A stretch of 64,000 nt of DNA from Nemophila menziesii (taxonomy: Eukaryota; Streptophyta; Magnoliopsida; Boraginales; Hydrophyllaceae), in contig JARWIR010000010.1 of NCBI GenBank assembly GCA_029959085.1, positions 36,758,731 to 36,822,730 on the forward strand. Reading direction: 5' to 3'. The notes beneath the pieces are model-generated. The model ran no database searches and was not told where the DNA came from. It saw nothing but the letters and a program-made list of their open reading frames with translations. The translations under genes were made by a program, and so were the position numbers. The number at the start of each line of letters is the position of its first letter. The stretch's first letter is position 1. Shown piece by piece: positions 1-10,297 of this stretch.

Positions 1-758
1 TGATTGGGTAGTGTTTTGATGATTGGTGAAGGTTTTTATGAGCTCTAATGGAGTTGGGAGAGTGTTGGAGAAGAGAAGTAGGCCTAAGGTTTGTAAAATT
101 CGGAATTAAAAGCTTAATACCTCTTTATAAGCTTGAAAACCTGTTTTTCTCTTTCTCTGGCGGCGTGCTGCGGTATACCGCGCATATCGTCCGGTATACC
201 GCGCCTATCAGCGTTCAAAAAATTTCGCCTCTGCTCAATACACGTGGTACGACCCCGTGGCATGTGTTTTTTGGGATCACGGAACATAGCACGGACTAGG
301 GGGTAGTCCGCAGGGTACCCCGCGCCTACTGATGCTCCTTCGTCAAAATACTCGTGGTAGCAACCCCGTGGCACGTGTTTTGGCTCTGCGGAATAGGGCA
401 CGGTGTAGGGTCCGGTATACCGGACCCATCAGCTATTTTTTTTCTTTTCTGTATTAAACACGTGGCTGCTACCGTGGCACGGGTTTCTCTCCTGCGGTAT
501 ACCGCGGCTGAGGTCCGGTATACCGCGCCTGTGGTCAGATTTTCCGAAAAATTTTGTTCTTCATTCCCTAACTCGATTTCTCCAATACCTAAGCATCAAA
601 AACACTAATACCTTCCTCAAATATGCAATATCAACTAAAATTAACTAAACTAAACATAAACTAAAAACTGAAAATGTAAAAACATACAAGAAATTACGGG
701 TTGTCTCCCGTATAGCACTTTTGTTTTACGTCTTTCAAAGTTAGACGTGTTACCTCGA
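1..758 (-). repeat. Palindrome-rich post-gag/post-pol segment of the gypsy element
   Basis: This stretch holds no convincing gene. It is an island of short GC-rich palindromes in AT-rich DNA: repeated CGGTATACCG, CCGGTATACCGG at 412-423, GGTACC, CACGTG and CCGTGGCACG. The first 150 bases match 58794-58940 on the same strand. The last 200 bases match 59730-59930. This shows that both are the same internal segment of related elements. Small ORFs across it are not believable proteins. Confidence 0.6.
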
Positions 759-1922
759 TCAAGGATGACGAAATTTCCACCCTTTGCCTTTAATTCCCAC
801 GAACTTTTCAGCTCGATTCTTAATATTCATGGATGGTGCCATCCAAGATTTCGTGGGAATAGGTGGTAACTCGATTTCATTTGTAGCACTACACTCCTCT
901 AGCAATCCATTCATCTCTTTAGCTTCGCATCTTCGTTTGTTAGAAAGAATGTCCTTCATGAACTGACCGTATTTTGACATTCTTGTGAGAGCTTCTACAA
1001 ACGGGATGCTGATCTTTAACTTGTTCACCATGTCAACGAACTTCTTGAATTCCAGGTAATTGTCCTTTCTGACACGTGAAGGGAATGGTGGAGGAGGACA
1101 TGTGTTGGTTACCACTGGGCTCTCTTTCTTTTCTGGTGTCTTCTCTTGGACACTTTTTTGTCTAACTACCTCTTCGACCTTATCTTCTGTTGTTTCTTCT
1201 CCCCCCGTGTCTGGAATAAGGACTGGTTCTGGTTCTGGTTCTGGTCTTAGTAGAGGTGATTGTTTTCCACTTCCTAATTCAACTGCATGACAAACTTTAT
1301 TTTCTGGAGCACTAGTATCACTTCGGAGTTGCCTTTTTGCAAAGATTTGGAGTTTGTTCACCTTTTGTGACACTGTCTGCACTATCTCCATAAGCTCATT
1401 CTGCGAGTCTTGGGATTCTTGCTGGCTAATCTCTATATCTTCAATTAGGTTCATTATTTTAGCCATGGTTGAATTCGAACTCGGAGGTTGTTCTTGTATG
1501 GTTTGCTGCATTGAATAAGGAGGTGGTTCTTGATAAGCTTCATTATAAATCGGCGCTTCTTGATAGATAGGTTGTGGAGGATAGCAAGATTGTGGTTGTG
1601 GTTGATAATAATCATCATAATAATGGTTATTATGATAATATTTCTGTTGATCTCCGACCCAATTGTAACTCTGTGGGGTTTGATAGTCAGCGTAATTCCC
1701 TTGAGATTGATAATAACCATCATAATAATGGTCTCTTTGATAAGGCATGAAGGAAATTGAGGTTGGATTGTTCATGCAATGTCCCCACGAGTGATCTCTT
1801 GCTCCACAACTAGGACATGAAGGTGATGTATGTACTAGATTCCTCCGAGCTATTTCTCGCACTTGTTCTCGTAATTCCTCAAGTTGTCGGCTTAACTCCT
1901 TCAGCTTTAGAGATTCCATCAT
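759..1922 (-). pseudogene. Athila/Tat-type Gag remnant with one zinc knuckle
   Basis: This 387-aa open frame encodes part of a gypsy capsid/nucleocapsid precursor, which packages element RNA. A CCHC knuckle (C36, C39, H44, C49; spacing C-X2-C-X4-H-X4-C) is followed by a Tyr/Gln/Pro-rich stretch (about 55-145). A polar linker comes next, then a block near residues 290-340 with the FKKF...NKLKI...PF.EAL and FMKDILS pattern known just upstream of protease in Athila-type polyproteins. The usual N-terminal gag domain is missing, because the leader between 1923 and 2085 is too short and out of frame. The frame stops before any protease motif. It is called a remnant on missing parts, not on internal stops. 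Confidence 0.7.
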
Positions 1923-2085
1923 GTATTAGCTTCTTCAGGATCTAATAGCACGAAACCTTTATCTCCTAATAAATCTGCTCTCGCCTAAAAAGAATCTGTA
2001 AAGACAAAAACTAAAAAGAAAAGCGTAAAATAGAACTAACTAAAATAAAAGCACAAGATAATTGCACAAGGACTAACGATGTAGT

Positions 2086-2102
2086 CCCCGGCAGCGGCGC
2101 CA
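2086..2102 (-). other. Primer binding site, tRNA-Asp type
   Basis: On - the sequence reads TGGCGCCGCTGCCGGGG, 6 bases downstream of the LTR end. It is complementary to the 3' end of plant tRNA-Asp except for one position. This is the primer characteristic of Athila-like elements, and it fixes the - orientation and the LTR boundary. Confidence 0.85.
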
Positions 2103-2108
2103 AAAACT

Positions 2109-3682
2109 TGGTGTGGCCTAAGGTGTGATAAAAAGATGTATAAAATAAGTGCAAATAAACACCCTAAGCTAACACGGTACTGCAAGTATTACAGGACGTA
2201 TGCAAGTTTTAATGATAAGAAGATTCGTTCCTCAGGGATTGACGAAAGATAGAGAGAACTTATGCAAATTATCAAGTGAAGATATAAAAGATAGGAAGAT
2301 AATACGCAAAGAAAGAAAAGTAAAATAGATTTTTATTTGGTTTTTATAAAGAAAACTAAACTACTAAACTAAAGACAATAAAATAAATAAAAGAAAAGAA
2401 AAGAAGATAGTATGAAAGATATAGCTTAGGTCTCACTAGTATGCACCAATCCTTCTAATTCTAGCTATTAGATCTAATTTATAAGGGAGAATATTAGCTC
2501 TTGGTATACTTAGTCAGGATTCTAAATTCCCATACCTTAGACCTTGAGAGCGATTAAGGGGGCTACGGCACAACCAAGAAGTGTTTTATCTTAGGGTTAT
2601 CAAACGCCACTAAGGCCCTAAGAAAATACTGCAATCCTGGTGATATGGTGGTTAAAACAAACCCTAATGACTATCTAGTTAGAATCATGTTTTATCAGAA
2701 CTAATATCGACACTAGACGTTATGTGGTGGTTCAATAGTTAAACACCCTGGTAAGGTGACCATCTAACTACTATTAAGGTAATCCTAAACGTTGCGCACC
2801 GCAAGGAAAACAAACATTAAATCAAAACACATAATCAAATATGAAGTAAGTAGCTAATATCAGATTAAAACATATAATTCCCAAAGAAACTTAGATAGAA
2901 GAATTAGAATTCATAGATTATACATTATGCAAACCTAAACTAATAGAATTAGTTCATACAAAGAAAAGAAGAGAAAAGAATTACAAAATAAGAGGTTGAA
3001 GGAGACATGATTGATGCACAGATCCTTCTAGACTTCTTCTCTTGTGTTGCAGCTTCCTCTTGGCCTTAAGGTCTAGCCAAGGATGATTTTAGAGTGTTAA
3101 GAGGCTGTATTTATAGGGTATAGGAAGACCTAATTCGTTTTTTTGAAGGAGAAGGAAAGTAATGGACTCCTAGTCCAACTCAAATTCGTATGGAAATAAA
3201 GATAAACACTGGTGGACCGTTTTGAGCATATCTTCTTCGTTATTGGTCGGTTTGAGCTCCATAAGAAACCAAAAGAATCGCAACAGAATTATCTTGACCC
3301 TATAGAAGGAAATTACCAAAATCGGTCTATTTCTTAGGTAAAAACGCATATCTTTAGACGTGTATGCAGAATCCCAGATTTAGGCAGCTTTTCCTTTTCC
3401 ATCTTTTTAGCTTTTGTTTCCTTATCTCCAATTACCATGCAAATCTCTTTCCATATCTTGTAGTCTTTGACTTGGACTCTAATTAATCTCCATAATTATC
3501 TCTAAAGCTTCACACTAAATAAACAATTAAACCCAATATGCTCTAAAAATATTATGTTACTAAATCAAGACCCAAAATAGGAAAATGCACTAAACTAAGC
3601 TAAAATCAACCTATAAACTAATAAATAAGCCTAAAATGATGTCTCTGAAGTATATTATATTATCACAAATGAGGAGACATCA
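2109..3682 (-). repeat. Gypsy LTR, type A (1574 bp)
   Basis: The LTR starts TGATGTCTCC on - at 3682 and ends ...CACCA at 2109, just before the primer site. A TATAAATA box on - lies at 3115-3108. Near its 5' end a second GAGACATCA makes a terminal hairpin with TGATGTCTC. It is similar throughout to 23588-25092, 48840-54199 and 54271-55806. Confidence 0.85.
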
Positions 3683-3884
3683 TCCAGCAACTAGGGAATT
3701 CAAACTTGTTCTCCTCCAAAAGGAACTTCAAATTGGGAATAATGTCTACTGGTTTCTGGTCAATAAGAGTCATAGTTTACAAGGTGAGTTTTGTTACTAT
3801 AGACTGATAGTTTGTAACATTTGTGGCTGCGCTCCTAGATCTTCTCTCTCAATGTTTGTTATTTTTTGATTGTTTGAATGTCAA
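3683..3884 (+). other. Unassigned flank with an exon-like stretch
   Basis: Between the LTR and the F-box cluster lies a short open stretch (about 3690-3783) ending in a good plant splice donor, AAG|GTGAGT. The peptide is not recognised. It may be a residual exon of a disrupted gene or chance. Confidence 0.2.
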
Positions 3885-4320
3885 AATATATTATTAATCT
3901 ATTCGCTTTTTGTCTATGTCTGTTGAAACTTGTTTAATCCATCATTAAATAGCTGAATTAAGTTCCAATCTTTCTAATATTAAGTTTTTTTTTATTTACT
4001 CATGTCTTGATATTTGTTATCGTTTGAGTATTAGCTTTTCTGTTGAAGGTAATGGGAGATACATGTTGATATATTGTAATTGGGTAGATAGGGTTCATAA
4101 AGGCAATGAGGTATTTATGTTGCAATTATCTGGCTAATTTTCATAACACAACGACCAATGTTGTAATTAACTAGTTTTTGTAGCTGCTTCTTTTTTCGTA
4201 CCACTTGATTAATCCAATGAGATTTTTCACATGTGGTATGGAGAAAATTATTACTTTTTTTATTGTTCTGATATCCATGGTGGTTCTGAGGCAACAGCTA
4301 GACCTGGAATTTTTTTGAAG
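3885..4320 (+). repeat. Inverted copy of the segment at 17945-18290
   Basis: The reverse complement of 17945-18290 matches this interval nearly end to end by eye, including the stretch around GAGGCAACAGCTAGACCT. This copy has about 90 extra bases near 4037-4128. The segment is part of the 3' flank of the local F-box duplicates, so one copy has been inverted. Confidence 0.7.
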
Positions 4321-5584
4321 TTAATTGCACTATAGGTCCCTATATTTTATCATATAATTAAATAACAAACTATGCATACAAACAAAACAAATTAAAAATT
4401 AAAAAGATAATTTTGGGTGTGGTGGGAAGTAAAAGTTATGAACTGAGAGACAATAAACCTGGGAGATCATACAGTATTATTATGAAAAACTTAACAATAA
4501 ACTTACCACCAATTCATAAACCATTAAACGAAGTTTGATTTGCAAAAAAAAAAACAAGACCACTTAATACTTAATTAATAATCAACATCTTAACATTACA
4601 AAGAAATATATATATTTATATATGGAAGCTTTTTAGTTTCCATTGTAAATCTTTCCTCCCTAGAAAAATTTAAACAAAAGTAATATTAGTAACAATGAAA
4701 CTTAATTCAACAAAATTTTCAATAGGCCAAGACTAATAACAGGTGGATTTATAATATATTTTGACATTCAAAACTTCAAATATAAGTAATACTGAGGAGA
4801 TCTAGTGATTACAGCACCTTGTAGTTTAATCATAAAAAAGTTCAAAACACAAATGTAAAGCAGAAAATAATAACTAATCACTCGGAATGTAAGGTAAACG
4901 CTATATTACAAATATTCAAACAAACAAAACAAATCCATGCTTAAAAAGATAATTTGGAAAGCAGGGGAGGGGGCAAGTGATAATTCTAATACCTTGGGGG
5001 ATTGTCCAATATTTTTTAATAAAACTAGAGGGTTCCATGGTTCTTCTATCAGTAGATTGTTCCTTCCATCTTTCCTCAGTCAACAAATTGGAAAACATTT
5101 TCTCAATACAATATACGCCAAAGTTTCTATTTTATAAGCTATTGTGACAAATTTATGACGTATTATCAAATATTTTAAGCTTGACTTTATACATCACCAA
5201 CGTATACATTACAAAGTTGGCATCAGAGGACCACAAACCAAAAATTCTGGTTTCCTTTTTAACCTTGAAATGAGGCAACAAAACATAAAAGAGTTAATTG
5301 CACCATTGGTCCCTATGTTATGCAAAATAGCCCGATCCTTCTAATAATTTCCACGTAAACACAAGAAATATATAATATAAGAAATAATGAAACTTGATTC
5401 AACAAAAGTTTCAACAGGTTAAGACTAATAACAGGTGGATTGATAATATATTTTAAAATTTTAAACATTAAATATAACTATCACCGAGGAGATCTAGTGA
5501 TTACAACAACTTCCATTTAATTACAGAAAAGTTCAAAACACAAATGTTAAGGAAAAAATACTAATTAAACATTTTAGAGAAACT
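4321..5584. repeat. Duplicated non-coding flanks of F-box genes
   Basis: Two direct copies of F-box 3' flank are present, about 4690-4880 and 5370-5590. They share the block around GAGGAGATCTAGTGATTACA and GTTCAAAACACAAATGT. Only the second is still followed by coding remnants. Single units of the intronic minisatellite family (GCACTATAGGTCCCTATA and variants) sit at 4322-4350 and 5293-5325. No gene is visible; small ORFs at 4916-5137 are not recognisable. Confidence 0.5.
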
Positions 5585-5835
5585 AAACTTTCCTTGTAAA
5601 CCATGACTCTTGATGAGTAATAATTAGCCATTATTCCTGTATCGGTAATTTTTTGTGTGTTAAGGGTACACGCTTTCAGATTCAAGCTATTGATTAGTAT
5701 AAGTATGGCTTCATTTTTCCACAGTAAACAAGGATAGAAAAAACCATGGGTAATTCCTTGAATGCAGACTTGTTTGTCCTAAGATGCCTCCTTCATTACT
5801 CATATCTCCACAAACTTTGAGAATAAAGAGTAGCT
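5585..5835 (-). pseudogene. F-box gene fragment (C-terminal F-box-associated region)
   Basis: On -, the DNA matches the 3' coding ends of the F-box remnants at 8380-8640 and 18330-18560. The blocks are around TCCTTGTAAACCATGA, TATTCCTGTATCGG and AACAAGGAT. The inferred peptide resembles the last strands of the FBA/kelch-type substrate-binding region of plant F-box proteins. No F-box, start codon or continuous frame remains, and frameshifts are needed to follow the homology. Confidence 0.55.
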
Positions 5836-6039
5836 TTTGTGTAATAAAGGTTGACATCGGATGTATAGGATTTATTATAGGGTGATTAATTCAAAAGGTC
5901 CACAGTCAATATAACTTTCTTCAACAGGTCTAGCCCATTTCTATAATATTTATAGTCCATAATACCCTTAATAATTATTGGCAGCCCATTTTCTTACACT
6001 CCATGATCAAGTGTTTTTTAAAATCAAACTACCTGCACT
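5836..6039. other. AT-rich spacer
   Basis: No gene, repeat boundary or RNA signal is seen. Confidence 0.4.
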
Positions 6040-6345
6040 ACATAATCAACCCATCGTTAACAATCAAACCTTACACTAAAAAACGATTAGCCCGTTGTCT
6101 TTGACACTTAATTCTTGATGTTGATGATGAGCAAGTTTGGCGGGGTCTCTGAACATTATCAATCAAACCTTACACCATTCCGATCGGCCCACTTGCACAG
6201 TCAAACAACCCACCATTATCAATCAAACCTTACACCATTTCGATCAGCCCACTAAAATAACCCACCATTATCAATTAAACCTTACACTCTTCCGATCAAC
6301 CCAGTTTGGTGGGCTCTCTGCACAAGTTTGGTGGGCTCTCTAAAC
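6040..6345 (+). repeat. Minisatellite, about 55-bp unit, 3-4 copies
   Basis: The core ATCAATCAAACCTTACAC followed by CATTCCGATCRGCCCAC recurs near 6155, 6211 and 6265, with a divergent copy near 6050. A separate doublet containing GTTTGGTGGGCTCTCT lies at 6303-6345. The ORFs here are a by-product of the repeat. Confidence 0.6.
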
Positions 6346-7199
6346 AGGTTGTACTTTAAAATCTGTTTCAAAATCGATACTATGGACTGGCAACACAGGG
6401 GGTTGTTGTTGAACATTTCATCTGTAAAATCAACACCCACGAATCCTTCCTCTTCATCTGTGATAGATTGTGTAGTGGTCCGTATGTGTGTAATAACAAA
6501 GACGACTTGGTGGACTCGATTGTTGATGGCATAGCCGCGACAGATTGAAGATGGTGGATATAGTAGAGATGGTGGTGACGGTTTCTTGTGCAAGTGAAGA
6601 TGGTTAATTAGAAAAATAATTTAAAAAACCACTATAATTATACGTAAATCAGATAACTCTGAAAATTTATAAAAGTAATAAAATTATTTAATAACTAAAT
6701 TAACTTTTTAAGGTTTTAAGAATAAAAATTATTTTGTTACCTCAATTGGATTCTTCGATTGTAGGATGATGGTGGAGAATAGTATTTGGCGGCGAGTTCC
6801 TTGTGGTGGGAAGGTGGAGTGAAGAGATTTGTTTTTTACTTTTTTGTTCGAAGTTTAGTGTAAAGAGATGAGTTTTAGGTTTTCAACCTCTACTTTTTTT
6901 TTCCAGCATTGGTTGTATATTTTTTTTTCTTTTCTTTATATTTTATTATTTTATTTTTTAAAGTTATATTAGGTATATCGGACAACTAAAATAATATTTT
7001 GGACCTTATTTATCCAAACTTTTAAGCTGGACTTCTTAAGGCAAGATTTATTAGGTTATGGACCTAATTAACAATTATCTCTTTATTATATTTAAAAAAG
7101 GATTCATTAAAATTTACTGGCGAAGAAATCGAAACAAATAACAATTGTATTTCTGTAAATCCAAAATACATAACAGTGAAACTGAATAACAAACTGTTA
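6346..7199. other. No recognisable gene
   Basis: AT-rich DNA with small ORFs on both strands (6282-6593) and no recognisable domain. Confidence 0.35.
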
Positions 7200-7212
7200 A
7201 TTGAAAATACCA

Positions 7213-7445
7213 TCAATAATGTTGAAATAGTACGAATTTCAGATTTTCAGGTTTCTCCGTAATGAGCAGAAAACTGGAGTTTGAATTACTTACCCATCGC
7301 TTGAGACTCACAACTCTATTAAACATTTCAATGCTTGGGTTTATACTTGTAAGATCTTCCACCACCGTAATTCCAAAACTATACACATCACATCTTGTTA
7401 AAACCACTTCGCTCAATCCATGCTCTGTTAAAAAACCTTATATCT
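7213..7445 (-). pseudogene. Receptor-like protein kinase fragment
   Basis: The - strand encodes a kinase subdomain IX-like stretch with DVYSFG after a TRC/TTKC-type lead-in. It continues to a SLKRWV motif typical of LRR receptor kinases of the EFR/Xa21 type. Degraded activation-loop sequence lies just upstream and needs a frameshift. There is no ATP-binding loop, catalytic loop or receptor part. This is an isolated exon-sized relic of about 70 residues. Confidence 0.55.
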
Positions 7446-8379
7446 TTGAGGCGCCTTGTATATCTTTTTGATTTTCGGTTATTTGTATGATGTGAGTGTA
7501 TGAAATATATTTGGCAGTGCCTCATATTTCTCGATATTTAACTGTTTTTCGTTTAATGTTAGTAAAATCTGTATACTTTGTTTATTCGTGATTTGCTATG
7601 ACAATTCCGTATATTTTTAGTGTCGTCTAGTCAATGAAGTATATGTGCCATTTTTGGCTGAATGAATCGTTGTCCTTAGCATGTCACTTTAAGTTGTTAA
7701 GATCAATAAAAGTGGTCAAACTATAGTTTCCGGTCAATTGATTTTATTCTCTAGCCCAAAATAGTCCAGGATCAGCTTTGCTTTTTGTTGTAATAATTAA
7801 TACTATTACACTAATTCTTTTACCAAATCATTCCAAAGAGACATAGAACAAATAATATTCGGAAGATGAGAGAATACAAATTACACTAATTTTAAGAATG
7901 AATCTAACATTAATCATAAGCCATCAGTTGGAAATTCGAAGTTCGCGAAGAAATCACAGAACAACAAAATCCCAATACAGAGTATACATATGGATAGTAA
8001 TAAAAAAAGAAACCTCTCTTTAATTTATATCAGTTTATTTTAGAAATATTTTATCATACATCCCTAACATTTGTAGAAAGTGCATGAGACCCCCGAGGTA
8101 AATAAACCTTTTTTCTCGTCTTATAGGTTTGTACTTAGATCACAAGCAAGCAAAGCAAAGATACATTGTACAATCTCTGCTTTTTTAAAAACACAATCAA
8201 GCACCATCTATTAGTCTCATTGAGATCTTTTATATTACAAACAATTCAGGTAGAAAAAGATGGGAGTAAACACAATGTTCCATCATGAATCTCTTGTTAC
8301 AACAAATAGAACAAATCACATAGAACCAATCATTAATTCATTAACAAATACAAACATAAAATAGATATTAATCACTTTA
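7446..8379. other. Spacer with one half of a direct repeat
   Basis: The interval 8040-8195 is repeated directly at 9830-9995 (shared blocks around ACATCCYTAACATTT, GCATGAGACCC and CAAGCAAGCAAAGCAA). The repeats bracket the F-box pseudogene and suggest a duplicated unit of about 1.8 kb. No gene is seen in the rest. Confidence 0.5.
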
Positions 8380-9085
8380 CAGAAACTAAACTCCCTTGTA
8401 AACCATGACACTTAGTTGTTCGTCATTAGTACACACTATTCCTGTATCGGAAATAATTTGAGTGTCGAGGGTACACACTAAAAGACTCTTGCTATCAATG
8501 AACATAAATATGGCTTCATTTTTTCACACAAAACAAGGATGGATAAAAGAATCGAACATAATTCATAAATGCTGACTTGTTTGGCCCAAGAGTCCTTCTT
8601 CATGACCCATATATCGATATACTTTAGTCCTACATGGTAATTAGGTGAGAATGCAAACAAAGCAAGAGAATCATTTATGATTGTGAGATGTTTATAAATT
8701 TGACCAGTGTGAGGATCAATAGCATCAGGAAGGTCCATGTTTTGAAAAACTTCAGTACTCACATTGCAAGGCCACAAAACATTAAATGCGTTGAATTAAA
8801 ATGAGGTATCTCCAGATGGGGTGCGATTTCATTGAGCGTATCATACAAATGAAAGGATAAGCATGGTCGTCTCATATCACTAACTAGAATGCATTCACGT
8901 TGTTGCTTCATATGCAGGTTAATGAAATAAGGGTTTTTGAGAAAACAGTTAAAAGATTTATTAAGGCACCTTAAACATAACAATGATTTCACTGGCAATG
9001 TCACCACTATTTTCATTAAAACTTCTTCAGGTAAAATCATCAGCATATCCTTCTTCTTCTTCTTCTTCTTCTTCAATATTCTCAT
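8380..9085 (-). pseudogene. F-box protein pseudogene with internal deletion
   Basis: F-box proteins are substrate adaptors of SCF ubiquitin ligases. The 5' half (9085-8759) has a start codon, a Lys run coded by a TTC/GAA-type microsatellite, and an F-box (LPEEVLMKI...LPVKSLLCLRCL). The 3' half (8777-8478 and on to about 8380) is the end of the F-box-associated domain (STEVFQNMDLPD...IWVMKKDSWAKQV). The two halves overlap out of frame. Roughly half of a normal 350-400 aa protein is missing, lost between a WPCN-like motif and the STEVF block. A further frameshift follows near 8540. Confidence 0.7.
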
Positions 9086-10297
9086 TTTCTAAAGTTGTAC
9101 TCGCATAGATATCTTTAGATGAATAGTCAACCGTTGTGCCAAGAATGTACTGCAAAAAAAATCGAAAAATGCAAATTACTCACTCCAATGGTCCCGGAAA
9201 AGATCATGGACTCCACAAAACGCTATTTTCAGAGCTGGAGAAGATGTGGTATGCGATGGGATATTAAAGGTTGATTTACTTATTATATATATTATTTTTG
9301 TTTAGGTAATGTTCATATAAATTAATATGCTTGCTTGCTAGCTAAGAAAATTGACTAAGTTATCATTTTTTTCCAAACGCTTTCAAATATTAGAGGTTGA
9401 TTGACTTAATAAAACTTAAGTCTCCTGCTATTAAATATTTCCAAGATTCAACATTCTCCACTTTATATTATAATCCGATTTGGTCATTTACCGCTTCACC
9501 ATAAAGGAAGTTTGAGAAAATGTTATCCAGTTTGTTGCATGTCTTATTAAAAAAATAGTGGACGATCTCCCAGTTGTTTAAAATTTTCACTTGCCCCCTC
9601 TCCTGTTTTACAAAATTATCTTTTTTAGCTTTGATTTTTTTTCTTTGTATTAATATGTTGTTGTTTATATAATAAAATACATATTTTTGTATAATATAGA
9701 GACTTATTTATGGAGTTTCGATATTCCATATTTAATCACAACAAATGGCGATCAAGCTGGTGACAATATTGCCGACTTTTTAAAAAGTTCAAGTAAGATT
9801 CCGAATACTAGCATAATATATAATGTATTTTAGGTGAATTGTACGATACATCCTTAACATTTATGTAGAGTGCATGAGACCCATGAGGTAAGTAAACCTT
9901 TTTCTCGTCTAAATGATTTGCACAAAAAAAAATCAGAAGCAAGCAAAGCAAGGATACATTCGGACATTGTACATTACAATCTCTGCTTTTGTAACTTGGT
10001 ATTCAACTTTAGATTCACAAATTCACCACCAAACTTTTCATAATCTTCACTTGGCACCAGAAATTAATATGTTTACAAACTCAGTTTTCTCTTTTCATAG
10101 ATTATTTTATAGTATATTGTTTCGGATTTGGTATAGGTTTGATAATTTAGACATGCAGTAGTGGTGGATTTAAAAATCGGTTAACATGCAAGAAGACAAA
10201 ATTTTCGGAAATCTATTCGATAATCTTGTATTCCAGGAAGCTCGAGAAAGATCGAGATAGATCTGTATACACCAGAGAGCACCTCGAGGAAGCTAAT
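9086..10297. other. Spacer with second half of the direct repeat
   Basis: The interval 9830-9995 matches 8040-8195. The segment near 9655-9710 resembles sequence just right of 17800 and carries one unit of the GGGACTTATA-type repeat. DNA at 9520-9640 resembles the reverse complement of part of 4916-5110. No gene is visible. Confidence 0.4.

Larger units (their letters stand above)
1..3682 (-). mobile_element. Athila/Tat-like Ty3/gypsy element, 5' part (continues off the left edge)
   Basis: Read on the - strand, the order is LTR (3682-2109), primer binding site (2102-2086), short leader, a gag remnant (1922-759), then a GC-rich palindromic segment (758-1). No protease, reverse transcriptase, RNase H or integrase is found between gag and the palindromic segment. 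In other copies in this window that segment follows pol. The element therefore looks like an internally deleted, gag-only derivative, or a chimaera. The 3' LTR would lie outside the window to the left. Confidence 0.75.

Noticed and set aside
114..608. Small ORFs on both strands across the palindromic segment
   Set aside because: They arise from palindromes without stops. There is no domain, and the related segments do not keep the frames.
1454..1760. Ile/Asn-rich ORFs inside the gag interval
   Set aside because: Shadow frames of the gag Tyr/Gln-rich stretch.
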